64,000 nt of DNA from Haberlea rhodopensis (Eukaryota > Streptophyta > Magnoliopsida > Lamiales > Gesneriaceae), in the NCBI GenBank assembly GCA_907163345.1, contig CAJQUN010000003.1, positions 10,334,821 through 10,398,820 of the forward strand, written 5' to 3'. Shown in pieces: positions 32,647 through 43,637 of the stretch (positions within the stretch are counted from its first letter, which is position 1; each line of letters opens with the position of its first letter). The notes under the pieces are model-generated. The model did no database searches, was not told where the DNA came from, and worked only from the letters and a program-made list of their open reading frames with translations. The translations under genes were made by a program, and so were the position numbers.

Positions 32647-33226
32647 TGATGTCATATGACATATTGATTTTCTCGGGTAAAAACCAGTTATGAAGATACA
32701 AACTCTAAAATTACCGAGCAGAACAACTGCTAAACCCTCTTCGGGATTCTGGTCAAAGTATAGCGGAAGACCCGGTCATAATTAAAACTAATTAACCTGC
32801 TGGGATTGAACGTGCATTAATGGGGTGGATTTCTCGGACACGTTTGGCTCTAGTCAAGCCACGATCCGAGGAAATCATGTTGCTGATTTCCCGCGAGTTA
32901 GTTACCGAGGACAGCCCTATAAATACCCTTGGATAGCCTCATTGCAGGGGTTGGATTTTTCTGGGCAAAAAAGACTCTGAAGAGAGCAAATTTATGTCTG
33001 TTCGGTCTTTCTTGTTGTTTTTCTAAAAATATTCGTATAAGTCATTGAGCGATTGTTATTTGTGTCCAGAGAGTCTTGTAAATCATCGACGAGATAATGA
33101 AATTTCATACTGGACTAGGTCCCGTGGTTTTTCTCTCGATTTGAGGGTTTTCCACGTAAAAAATCTTGGTGTGTTTATCGTTATTTTGCATTAACATTTT
33201 ATTCTACCTTATAGTCAAAATCTTCA
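32647..33226 (+). repeat. Right LTR of the Tat-like element
   Basis: 580 bp, starting TGATGTCATATGACA, ending CAAAATCTTCA, followed by the duplication ACACT. TATA box at 32918. Confidence 0.93.
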
Positions 33227-33610
33227 ACACTGTAAAATAACAAACATTTGAAATTTACTTAAAAAGAAAATACATTATTCATCATAATTTAGTAATATTG
33301 TCTTCGCAAATTCTTCTTTTTCTTCGGAACTTTGATTGCCTAACTCGTCGACTCCTCCTTTTTTTATTTCTTCGCTCAGCATCGAACCAATCTTTGAGCA
33401 ATGTTGTATAATGAATCTGCTTTAAGAGAAGTTCTCTGGTCTCCAATTATTCGGCCACAAGTTGAGAACGCTGACTCGGATGCGACACTAGATGTCTGAA
33501 CAGCAAAAAACATCTCTAGCCATTTTGGCTAAGATAGGATATTGTCGAGTGTTTGCTTTCTACCACTCCAAGACGTCAAAAGTCTCATCTGTTATGAAAT
33601 TTTGACCCAA
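33227..33610 (-). pseudogene. C-terminal dimerisation region of an Ac-like hAT transposase
   Basis: Minus strand: FITDETFDVLEW, a TAG in place of the next Trp codon, KANTRQYPILAKMARDVF, a one-base slip in a T run, then VQTSSVASESAFSTCGRIIG and DQRTSLKADSLYNIAQRLVR. This is the hallmark hAT C-terminal block (WW-K...YP-L-x-x-A-R-D, then SESAFS-x-x-GR) of the RICESLEEPER/Ac group. Everything upstream in the gene is absent; a Tat-like element lies there instead. Its 3' flank continues at 26620-26953 across the younger insertion. Confidence 0.88.
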
Positions 33611-33619
33611 AAAGAACTT

Positions 33620-35227
33620 TAAGGGTGTTCAAGGAACGTTGGAGATCGGCGTTATTTGCTTCAAAGGTTTTGGAATCTCTCAAGGACTGCCTACAGAAGT
33701 TATTGGCTCGCGATGAGAATTCGCCTAGTGGAAGCATAGCCTAAAGAAGAAAAGAATAAAGTTCGAGCTCAAAATATAGCACGTATAACAAACAATATAT
33801 ATGTAAATAAATAAATAGAAAATATAGCAAAAACCTCTGTAAAGATGCTACAAGTTCTTTTGGCAAGCTCGGACCAAGACAGGTCTGCCATGAAATCAGC
33901 ATCCTGTTCGGCGGCTAAATCACGAAACAAATAAATAGCTACGGTACTGGGACCTTCACCCACCAGACGCACCCCATCGTGATAGGACTCAAAAGCTCTG
34001 TCCCTCGATCTCTCCACTGATGTCCTCAGAGCCTCAGTACGGGGTTTGACCTGCCTTAGGGGCTCCACCTCTGGAACTGAAGCTTCATTCCCAACTGTTA
34101 AGTCAGTAATCACTTCATCAGTAGGAGGGGCAGGCCTTTTCTTAAGCCTCAGGGAAGTCTCAACAGCTTCAGTTTCCCCTGGTACGGCAATGGTGACAGC
34201 AGGAGCAGTCGGCTCAGGAATAGTAGTTGAGCTTGCTTTACCTTTTCTCTTGGCAGCCGCTTTCAAAATAAAGGCATTCATGACTCTGTCAACTGAAGAG
34301 GTACATGCATTTAAGTTAGACACAATATTAATGATGAAGACAATAACGAAAGAAGAGATAAGTTTTATTTTAGCTACCGAAGTTTCCCTTCAAGGGTACG
34401 TCTGCCGAGCTTAGACCACAATGACATAAGAGATCTTCAGATAAGAGGCGAGAAATATTGAAACACCTCGAACCGATCACCAACCTCACCTCAGTAAAGA
34501 AAGGGCTCCACCGAAACCCATCAGGTGGAGAGGGTAAATGGGGGAGATGATCACGCCAACGGGAGAACATTGCCCATGGCCGAGGAGGTTTGATGAAAAA
34601 GTAGTAATTTTTTCAGTATTTGTTACTTGAAGGATATCCATCCAAAAATTTACATCCAGGACGAGCAGAGAGATAAATAGGTCATTCTTTGGACCTCTTA
34701 GGAAGCATGAAGTGACTAAGGGAGAAACAATCTAACCTCAAAGGTACAAAGAAGGCGGAAGGCATTTGGGGCAAATTGACTAAGGTTCAAGTGATAGTAT
34801 CTACTAAGTTGTAAAAAGAAGTCAGGTATGGAAAATCGCAGCCCCCCTTCGATCTGATCAAGATAAAAAAGTATAATAATCAGAGGGGGGGCTCATGAGG
34901 TCGGTCCTCAGGATAAGGTATGATGATATCATAATCATCAGAAGCATGGCTCAAGGTTCGGATTGTAGCCTCAGCCGAATCCTTGAGGCCTGAGCGGTAA
35001 AGGACATACCAGGGAGAGTCCTCTATTTGAAGAGAATCTACAGTTTCCCCGACCTGAATTGTTGATAAGGTCGGATCCTCAGTCAGAGGAAGGGTTCCAA
35101 CCTCATCTCGGGAGGAAGCACCCGAGAGGGAAAGTGAATCTTCAGAAGATTCATAACGATCAATCTCCCGAAACACAGCACCCGAAGTGGAAGAGGTGGA
35201 ACCACTATCAGATGACATAATGGCCAA
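33620..35227 (-). pseudogene. Antisense gene of the second Tat-like element, decayed
   Basis: First exon from 35218 or 35227: MSSDSGSTSSTSGAVFREID, then an acidic run and SPWYVLYRSGLKDSAEATIR. A decayed middle (34570-34880) and a piece at 34370-34570 (with FNISRLLSEDLLCHCGLSSA) correspond to the conserved domain. 33840-34323 reads VDRVMNAFILKAAAKRKGKA and on to FMADLSWSELAKRTCSIFTE; a GT-AG intron of about 90 bp (33748-33836) leads to AMLPLGEFSSRANNFCRQSL and a coiled-coil-like run. Order and exon phases parallel the first element, with very low sequence identity. Confidence 0.65.
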
Positions 35228-35372
35228 GAGAAGTCTTTTTTATTTTTCAGAATAAGAGATGAAAAGGAACAAGGGAAATAGCAGATCTTACCTAGTAAGC
35301 GAAAAGAGGAAAGAGGTCGGGTCCGAGCTTTCTGCAACTAAAACAAAAGATGAAATGAACGACAGAGACGTG

Positions 35373-35381
35373 GTATTTATA
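35373..35381 (-). promoter_or_regulatory. TATA box of the second antisense gene
   Basis: Minus-strand ACTATAAATACCAC, about 150 bp upstream of the antisense start. Confidence 0.6.
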
Positions 35382-35571
35382 GTAAAAGTGTGCGCAAAAG
35401 AGATCGTCGGATGAAAATGATATAAAGGGTCACGATTAACCTCGGGAAATGGAATGTTACTGTTTACAATTTGAAATTCAAAATTTTCAATTTCCCGCCT
35501 TGCAATTTTGCTGCTCGGCCAGATATACGAGTTTCTGACCTTTAGTGTCAACTCGACTTGGGAGGGGAGAT

Positions 35572-36320
35572 TGTGATGCCCTGCAGTAGAAAGGTATTAC
35601 CTCACCTTATTTTACTCGACCGACCTCCCGACCTGACAAGATAAAAGTGATCATATCATCAATGGTTATTTTCCCGACCTCCCGACCTGACAAGGTAAAA
35701 GTGATTAGATCATCAATGGTTATTTTCCCGACCTCCTGACCTGATAAGATCAGTCAGCGTTGATTCCAACCTACCGACCTAATCATCGTTTTGTCTCCGA
35801 GATGATCACAACTTCAAAACAAAAAGACTTAATTCCCCGAGCTCCAATCTGATCGATCAGTGATGATGCTCATTAACCTAGAAAGTTCCAGACATCTTGC
35901 CTCTAAGAATAATTTGACCAAGTCCACATTGATCAGGCACGTCCGAGATTTCAGGAAGTGGAAATGAGTAATGACTTTATCAGTTGGCAGACATGCTCCG
36001 AAATCCCAGAAAACGTGTGAATCGTGGCCTTACTGCGTTAAGGTGTATCTTCATGAGGTAAACTCTATAAATATGACATCAATAGAGGATTTCAGATATA
36101 TTTTTTTCACATATACACGCCTACCTACATCAGTTATTCTTTCCTCATTTTTCCCGTTATCTGACTTGAGCGTCGGAGGGGACACGCCGAAAAAATCTTC
36201 CGGCACCCTTCTAATACTTATTTCATATCTTAACAGGTTATTCAGGATCTATATCTTGTTATTTAGTCCACTAAAAAGCATAAGGAAAGGTAATCTCACT
36301 CCTCATTGATACTTTACAAA
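35572..36320 (+). repeat. 3' LTR of the second Tat-like element
   Basis: Follows a polypurine tract and starts TGTGATGCCCTGCAG. It contains three copies of a roughly 55-bp unit (GGTTATTTTCCCGACCTCC ...) at 35600-35750 and a TATA box (CTCTATAAATATG) at 36066. The right boundary was not found. Confidence 0.7.
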
Positions 36321-37671
36321 TCATCACCTTTTTTGGGAGGACTCAGTACATTTTAAATTACATCAACTTTTTTTTTATATGAATATTTTTTACAATTTGT
36401 GTATGAAAATTTATATTGATTTAAATTATATTTTCCAAATTCATAAGTAATCGATCAATTTTAATATATATGATGAATATGGAAACTCAGGCTCAGATGC
36501 CGAAACTCCACTCATTGAGTCACATTCGATATACCATGAGTATGATCGAGCTCGAGCTCGAGCTCCCCTCCCGAGTTGAGTCACTAACTCAATTTAGGCT
36601 CTCCCTTCTTCTTTTAAATTACACGTTCATGATTAGCTCAGATCATGAGTCAGATTGACAAATTTGAACTCATATATGAAATTAATTAATAATTTTTTTA
36701 CATAATCGTTTCAAAATATTAATTTATGTTCCCTCAGCTCACATGAGCCAATCATAAGCGAACACGAATCATTTTGCACCAATAGAATTTAAAAGGAATG
36801 TTGGCATGGTTTAAATAATACTTTGATTTGCATAATTAATATGTGTGCCACAATACACTACGTGTGTGTAATTTTGAAAATGACTGATAAAATCCCATTA
36901 AATGTGGTTAATGCTGATGTGGACCACTAAAAAATTATTTTTTCCTGGCAGATAAAACCTCTATTAATTAGAATTTATAAGCTATATATATTATCTCCTA
37001 AATCATTATTAAAAAAAAGGGTAAACTCCTGCATACGAAGCTCCTACTATGTGCGAGCTCGGATCTAAACCTCATGTATATAACAATATAAATAAAATGA
37101 GTTTCCATAATTTTATGAACCTAGATTAACATTATCTAATTTAGTTCATTTTTCTTACATTGGTATACATTGGTGTATATATATGATTCAGACATGTTGC
37201 ATACAAAAATTTTCCGTATGTTGATTTCAGTTACCAAATGCATCGGGTCTGAACTATACATATATATTAATACAAAACCAGATATGTCAATCAAAATTAA
37301 TCAGATCATGATAAACTTATTTATTTTATATTGGTCAATACGTGGGACCCCAACCCGATCTATACAAGATTTTTCCTACATTTTTCTACTAATGCATATG
37401 TCGCCTACCCTAATAATCAAATTAATTAAAGAAAAATTTGTAAGAAAAAATCTAGATAAAATTAAGCTATTCCAAGCTATTTATTTACATCCTTCTTAAT
37501 TAATATATATAAATAAATGCCTTGATAAATGACCTTTCCCACATAATCCTTCCCCCGTACACACCATAAATTGAAACCATATTTCGTTCCTTTTCAACTA
37601 GATCAGATTCTTCCACCCATGCTAGCTTCTTGAATATCTCGTCAACTACGATCGGCGTGTTCTACCTTTTG
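36321..37671. other. AT-rich intergenic DNA and upstream region of the membrane-protein gene
   Basis: No gene seen. A short GAGCTC/CTCGAG cluster is at 36548-36568. TATATAAATA near 37505, 165 bp before the ATG, could be the core promoter of the gene at 37672. Confidence 0.45.
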
Positions 37672-38004
37672 ATGGCAGCGCGTAGTACTGATCCCGAATC
37701 AGCAGAGGAAGAAATCATGGACAGAAGCTCGTCATTTCAGAAGACAGTGAGGACATGGCTAGGTTGCTTGGGTTCCTTTACGTTGAGTATAACAGGTGGA
37801 TTACTCTTGGCTTGGTGGGAATCTAAGTACCATTCCGGCAACCACCAGCTGTGGATGGTGCCTCTGGGGTTAATTCTGTTCATCACTCCTCTTCTAGTTT
37901 GGTCTGCGGTGATTATCTCGGAGTCGTGTAACTCGAAGGAATCCCAGTTTTGTACCGGCGCCGGCCAACTTCTTAAGTCGGAGAAGTCATCGAATCGGTG
38001 CTAA
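37672..38004 (+). CDS. Small two-helix plant membrane protein (intronless)
   Basis: 110 codons from MAARSTDPESAEEEIMDRSS. An acidic N-terminal tail of about 25 residues, then a Ser/Lys-rich link, a first hydrophobic helix (about 32-50: CLGSFTLSITGGLLLAWW), a short polar loop (ESKYHSGNHQLW) and a second helix (about 62-84: MVPLGLILFITPLLVWSAVI), then a polar Ser/Lys-rich tail. An in-frame ATG 14 codons upstream (37630) gives a longer product; I prefer 37672 because the acidic start matches small plant membrane proteins I recall and the upstream residues are hydrophobic and untypical. Function unknown. Clean frame with codon use unlike the surrounding repeats; the best candidate for an intact host gene here. 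Confidence 0.72.
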   Translation: MAARSTDPESAEEEIMDRSSSFQKTVRTWLGCLGSFTLSITGGLLLAWWESKYHSGNHQLWMVPLGLILFITPLLVWSAVIISESCNSKESQFCTGAGQLLKSEKSSNRC

Positions 38005-39061
38005 GTAGAACTGGAGATTATCGTCTGATATATACAGAAAAATCTGTGATTTCTTTCTGGGTACCAATTGCAAACGAGTTTCTACGTGTTTTTGATTTAG
38101 TTTAATTTGTGTAAATAAAATTAATTAATCAGATTAATAGTTATCTGCCTCAGTGCCTCTGATCAGGGCTCACCGGAGTTGATTTCATGGGGGTTGACGT
38201 TTAGATGTCGTTTCTAATAACTATTATGAATATAATATTTAATTGCGGATATTTTTCTTTTCTTGCAGACATGTATACTTTGTTAAAAAAAAATAGTATT
38301 AATTTCTCTATTTTATATATTATTTATCCACAAATAATTTCAGTATGAGATGATGATTCATTCTTTATTTCACATGGATTAGCACTTTTACAACTGTAAT
38401 TTAAAATTGTATTAGGTAGGGTCTATTTTAGATTGCTTTTCAAAAACTACATAAATATTTGTAGGTTAAAAAATATTAAGTGTTTGATTTTCTTATTTCT
38501 GCTATTGTTTCTTTAAAAAATGGTAAAAACAAAAGTATGAAAGCAAATCATGAGATACTTTTGATTGCTTTAACTTATCTGGTGACAATTTTGTTATAAG
38601 TTGAAATTAATTAAGATGTTTTATTTTTTTTTTACAAATTTTAACTAAAAACAATATAGAATTATTTTGAATAAAACACACCCTTAAACACGAGAAGTCA
38701 ACTTATAGTGGGGAATAGCTAAACTGATCATAATTTTTGAAAAGAACAGATGGAAATAGGACTGAATAGCAACTTCACCAGTTCTTCTCGTTTTTTCCAA
38801 GTTGTAGGCTGGCATGATCTACTGAAGTAGGATTATTAAATAATAAAATAAAGCACAAGTTTAAAAGTCTTTCGATGATCCAAATGGAGTGTGCCTTGTG
38901 ATTTGACCCGTGATTATGTTTTGATCGATCAAATGCAAGAAATTCTACGTGCGCAGATGGAGATCTGTAATGCAAGAAATAATATGCGTGTGTTGTAGGT
39001 TTGTTTTTCGTTCATTCGTCCGAACTAGTCTCGTTGAAATGATTTTAAGAACACACCCGAT
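38005..39061. other. AT-rich intergenic DNA
   Basis: No gene or recognisable element seen. Confidence 0.45.
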
Positions 39062-39111
39062 GAAAATTAGGGTGATTCGATGCTTGCGGAGGCTAATACC
39101 CTAAGGTACCG

Positions 39112-39634
39112 TTTGAAGTGATGGATATGATAAGTAATATAATGATTAAAAAGTTGTGAAATGATTGTAAAAATAGTATGTGATAAGTTATATGTTGTTT
39201 GATTGGAGAATAAGATAATTGATAAGGATAATTATATGATATAATGACTAAAATACCCTTATCATTATAATAATAAAATATAATAAAAATAATAGTATAT
39301 ATCTAAGAATCATATAATATATATATATTTATATTTATATAATATAATATTAATAAAATATAATAATCATAATATAGTATATAATAATAATAATAATTAT
39401 TATTATTATATTATAATATTAATAAAATAAAATAAATAATAATAATAATACTAATATAAATAATAATAAAAATATATATATTTGAATATATATATATATA
39501 CGCGTATATAATGATAATAGTAATATATATATAATTTATATACATTATTATAATATATATATATAAGCATAATATATAATAATAAACATAGTATATATAT
39601 ATATATAATAAAATATAATAAAAATAATAGTATA
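39112..39634. repeat. AT-rich insertion in the left arm (TA-rich microsatellite)
   Basis: Starts GGTACCGTTTGAAG after CCCTAA, soon becomes almost pure A/T with TATATA and AATAATAAT repeats, and ends before ACGATTC. The right arm has CCCTAA directly followed by ATGATTC, so this is an insertion. The flanking TAA on each side suggests a PIF/Harbinger-like (Tourist) element whose right end has decayed. Confidence 0.5.
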
Positions 39635-39924
39635 TAAACGATTCATTTTTTGACAAGTGTCTTTTTTAAAAACAAATTATCTAAATTTCTTTTTACTGTT
39701 TCGGACCATGTTTTTAACACTGGTTAATTTCAAAATTTTGACCCCCGACGAGATTTTTGAACTCTTTCATCAAAATAATTTGGAACTACTTCTCCCAAAA
39801 ATTGGTAGATCCTCTCACCAAAATTGGCACCGTCATTATTGTAGACGTTTGGAGTGGAAGAGTATGGTACTCCAACAAATCATGGCCGGTGAAAAGATCA
39901 GAGTATTTCTCTCAAACCCCGTGG

Positions 39925-40140
39925 TCCGATCACCCTGCACCCGTGCTTCGGTCGCCCTTTCTCGTGTTCGATCGCCCCTACCCATGCTCGATCGCCCCCC
40001 ACCCCTTGGTCGGTCGCCCACAACACGTGAACGGTCGCCCCCCACCCGATCGACCCACTTCGTGCTCGGTCCCCCATCAACCTTGCGTGGTCGCCCCCAC
40101 CCCGTGCTCGATCGCCCCACTTCGTGCTCGGTCGCCCCAC
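39925..40140 (+). repeat. GC-rich minisatellite, units on GTGCTCGATCGCCCC
   Basis: About ten irregular units of 18-25 bp around TGCTCGATCGCCCC or TCGGTCGCCC. The other strand carries the same type of array at 42795-43100. Confidence 0.85.
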
Positions 40141-40384
40141 TCCTTATTTATTTATTTTTTGAAACATTTAAATTTGAGACCACAAGTATCGAAGAAACAA
40201 CATTTCGATTCGAAATTAACTTTAACCTCAAGTTATATCAAGTACTCACAGCTTATTTTAGGATGTTTGAACGAGGCTGAAATTGATACGATGTGATCTA
40301 TTACCCGATTTGGTTATTTAATCACATTTTGGGAAGATTATAATTTGTCTTAGTCAAATTATTTGGTATTTGATGATTAGACAA

Positions 40385-40655
40385 CATGTAGATATAGAAG
40401 TTAAAATGGTTAGTGTATATTTTGTTGCTGCTGTGTTATGGCCCAAAGGGAGAGCACATAATAGATGCTAAGTTGTTGCGTTTAGTGGACGATGTTCGAT
40501 TGTTCAATAAGTATTCGTGGGGATCATTTGCCTTCGATAAATTATTGAAGAGTCTAAAAAAAGATTTGAATGCAAAGAGAGGAGATATGATAAGGAAACA
40601 ATATGGTTTTGTAACATATACTCTCAGTGGATTCATTAATCAGTTGCAGGTAATA
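40385..40655 (+). pseudogene. DUF1985 fragment (left arm)
   Basis: Reads VYFVAAVLW, then after a small slip KGEHIIDAKLLRLVDDVRLF and NKYSWGSFAFDKLLKSLKKD. Plant DUF1985 has this pattern: a LVDD, a PWG-x-x-(A/S)F box, then SLK. It normally precedes a C48 (Ulp1) protease domain, absent here. Confidence 0.75.
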
Positions 40656-41220
40656 TTGATTGTTTTTTGCTTTGATATATATTTAGATAGTTGATATTAA
40701 TAACTATATTAAGATACTTGCATATGAATGTATTCCTGGAATTGGAAGCTCCTTTGCAAAAAAGAAAAGAAAAGAAAGAAAGGCAATTGTATATTTCTTC
40801 CACGTATGTGTCAGTGGATATCGAATAGATGGCACCAGAAGGCATGTCTCACTTACATCCAGATCGAAAATGCTGCAAACACAATGAAAAATGTTGTGTA
40901 TGTTGAGACCGGCCACTGACGAGTTGATGATTTTCTATAGCGAATGAAGATTTCAGTGATTCTTCTCCTCACAATCTGACGGCGCAAATAACAACTCTAA
41001 TTTCAGAAGGGAAGAAGGTATATTGTGAAAAGCAGACTCATAACCATCATGAATCTATTCATGAATCACATCATGATGAACAATAACAATCAAATCCCCT
41101 TGATTTCGAGGCTACCACTTCCACGGAAAGGTTTCCTTAACATGAACAATCTTATCGTACTGCGTTCGAGGGTACCTCACTACAACATGAACAATCTTAT
41201 CGTACCGGGTTTGAGGCTAC

Positions 41221-41251
41221 CTCACCACAAGATTGTTCATGTTGTGGTGAG
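41221..41251. repeat. Centre of the palindrome
   Basis: CTCACCACAA and TTGTGGTGAG separated by an 11-base loop; the match extends outward through GGCTAC and AACCCGGT. Confidence 0.95.
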
Positions 41252-42070
41252 GTAGCCACAAACCCGGTACGATAAGATTGTTCATGTTGAGGAAATCTTT
41301 CCGTGGAAGTAGTAGCCTCGAAATCAAGGGGATTGGATTGTTTATGATGAGGTGATTCATGATGGGTACGAGTCTGCTATACCTTCTTCCCTTCTGAAAT
41401 TAGAGTTGTTATTAGAGCCGTCAGATTGTAAGGAGAAGAATCACTGAAATCTCCATTCGCTATATAAGAAAATACAAATATATGGTGTTTGTGATCCGTG
41501 TAAGGGTTTTGAGGGGATCCAAAAATGACCAGTCCAATATTATTCAACTACTAACCGATGACCAGGGGACTGCTCTTCTTCCTCCACTATTGATATTGAC
41601 TGGCCTCACTTCGAGGTTCCCACCGCTCCTACTAACTGCAACAATGGTACTAACGATGTTGATTATCTCATAATATCATATATAGGAGTCAGAGATCACC
41701 TAATTCTTGAACGAAACTAGTTGAATATTTGACGAGATCAACTCGTCAATGGTCGGTCTCAACATACACATAACTATTTTCATTGTGTTTGCAACATTTT
41801 CAATCTGGATGTAAGTGGGACATGCCTTCTGGTGCCATCTATTTGATATTCACTGACACATACATGGAAAAAGTATACCATTGTCTTCTTTTTCTTTTCT
41901 TCTTTTTTTTTGGCAAATGAGCTTCCAATTCCAGAAAAAACATTCATATGCAAGTATCTTAAATGTATAAATCTTAAATATAGTTATTAATATCAACTAT
42001 CTAAATATATATCAAAGAAAAACAATAAATATTATCTGCACCGGATTAATGAATCCACTGAGAGTATATG

Positions 42071-42469
42071 TTACAAAAAACCATTTTGTTTCCTTATCAT
42101 ATCTTTTCTTTTTGCATTCAAATCTTTTTTCAGACTCTTCAATACTTCGTCGAAGGCAAATACTCCCCACGGATACTTATTGAACAATTGAAAATCGTCC
42201 AATAAACGCAACAACCTAGCATCTATTATGTGCTCTCCCTTTTTTCCTTTGGGTGTTATTCCCTTTTTCCCTTTGGACCATAACACATCAGCAACAAAGT
42301 ATACACTGTTCATTTTTAACTTTTCTACATCTACATGTTGTATATCTGGATTATTCATTTCTACCAATTTATTCTCCACATGCTGGACAGACACATAACA
42401 CATACTACTAAAATGTCCATCAATAAATACAGTATATTCTGGTATATATATGGATAAAAGCCCGAACAA
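42071..42469 (-). pseudogene. DUF1985 fragment (right arm)
   Basis: 132 open codons: NSVYFVADVLWSKGKKG, GEHIIDARLLRLLDDFQLFN, KYPWGVFAFDEVLKSLKKDL. Longer than the left-arm copy, with an extra segment repeating KGKKG, and better preserved. It ends in a stop soon after RKQNGFL. No protease domain follows. Confidence 0.78.
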
Positions 42470-42794
42470 TCTAAACCAGTTATCATAGCATATACAAGTT
42501 TAGAAATCTTAAAGGCTTATTATGTTCAACCACCCAGAACTCATCACTGTTGCTTACTTCTATTTGTCTAATCATCAAATACCAAATAATTTGATTAGAC
42601 AAATTATAATCTTCCCAAAATTGATTAAATAACCGAATCGGATAATAGACCACATCGTATCAATTTCAGCCTCGTTCAAACATCCTAAAATATGCTGTGA
42701 GGACTTAGTATAACTTGATGGTAAAGTTAATTTCGAATTGAATTCTTCGATACTTGGGGTTTCAAATTTACCTGTTTTCAAAAAATAAATAAAT

Positions 42795-43100
42795 AAGGGG
42801 TGGGGTGACCGAGCACAAAGTGGGGGGAGACCGAGCACGAAGTGGGGGGAGACCGAGCACGGGACGGGGCACGACCGAGCACGGGGTGGGGGGGCGACCG
42901 CACAAGGGTGGACCAAGCACGAAGTGGGGCGAGGTGTGGGGCGACCGATCACGGGTGTGGGCGACCGACCAAGCGGTGGGGGTCTACCGATCATGGGGTG
43001 TGGGGCGACCGATCACGGGGTGGGGGCGAAGGACCAAGGGGTGGGGGCAACTAAAACAAGCGAATACATGTGGCGACCGGAGCACGGGGTGGGGGTGACT
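42795..43100 (-). repeat. GC-rich minisatellite of the right arm
   Basis: Units around GGGGCGACCGAGCACG, about fourteen, expanded relative to the left arm. The plus strand has frequent runs of four or more G. Confidence 0.85.
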
Positions 43101-43637
43101 ACGGCAAATTGAAAATAATAAAGTATGTTTGAGAGAAATACCCTGATCTTTTCACCGGCCATGATTCGCTGGAGTACCCTACTCTTCCTCTCCAAACGTC
43201 GGCGACAAAACTTCTCTCAAACAATTGCAACAATGGTTTCGATGCCAATTTTGGTGAGGGGATAAAGCACCAATTTTGGGGAGAAGTAGTTCCAAATTAA
43301 TTTGGGAAAGAGTTTAAAGTCTATTTGGGGTCAAAATTTTGAAATTAATCATGGTTAAATACGGGGTCCATAAACACTAAAAAGAAATTTATAAAAAAAA
43401 AAAAGACATGTGTCAAAAAGTGAATCATTTAGGGTATTACCCTACCGCCAGTAACGAATCATCCTTATGCTTCAGTGTCAGAACGAGATGTTGTGAATAG
43501 GTACTCTCTCCGGATCTTCATTTGAGAACAGAGAAAACAACCAAACACCTTTCTAGTGCCAACAACCTATATGGATGGGAAAAAATTGTGATAATACAGC
43601 CACAAAGACACCGACATATGTACCATTTCCAATATAG

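Larger units (their letters stand above)
26954..33226 (+). mobile_element. Tat-lineage (Retand-like) Ty3/gypsy element, pol-deleted, with antisense gene
   Basis: LTRs 26954-27535 and 32647-33226 (582 and 580 bp, only a few differences) are flanked by the same 5 bp, ACACT (26949-26953 and 33227-33231). Inside, in order: tRNA-Asp-type primer-binding site, gag, the last 85 codons of integrase, a nested tandem repeat, an intron-containing antisense gene, a polypurine tract. Protease, RT, RNase H and most of integrase are absent. Known: Tat/Retand elements have long 3' regions with tandem repeats and an extra antisense ORF. It must depend on a partner for movement. Confidence 0.93.
33620..36320 (+). 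mobile_element. Second Tat-like element, 5'-truncated (antisense gene and 3' LTR)
   Basis: Antisense gene on the minus strand, then a polypurine tract (GGGAGGGGAGA) and an LTR starting TGTGATGCCC at 35572. Antisense start to LTR is about 345 bp here and 340 bp in the first element, so the layout is the same, but sequence differs greatly. The left end is lost at the junction with the hAT relic and the LTR's right end is approximate. Confidence 0.75.
39062..43480. mobile_element. Long inverted-repeat (foldback) element with DUF1985 fragments in both arms
   Basis: The left arm (about 39635-41230) and the right arm (41242-43440, other strand) share, from outside in: TTTTTGACA, TCAAAATTTTGACCC, AATTTGGAACTACTTCTCCC, AATCATGGCCGGTGAAAAGA, a GC-rich minisatellite, TAGGATGTTTGAACGAGGCT, a DUF1985 fragment, CAGAAGGCATGTC, and finally ACCGGGTTTG/GGCTACCTCACCACAA at the centre. 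The right arm is about 600 bp longer because the left has lost pieces. Outside the arms AATACCCTAA and GATTCG blocks match near 39070-39110 and 43430-43475. DUF1985 occurs with Ulp1-like proteases in plant Mutator-like elements, so a MULE derivative is likely, but no transposase was seen. Confidence 0.82.

Noticed and set aside
39398..39656. Tyr/Ile-rich open frame on the minus strand
   Set aside because: It is the translation of a TA-rich microsatellite.
42805..43112. Gly/Arg/Asp-rich open frames on both strands
   Set aside because: Translations of the GC-rich minisatellite; all frames stay open because of base composition.
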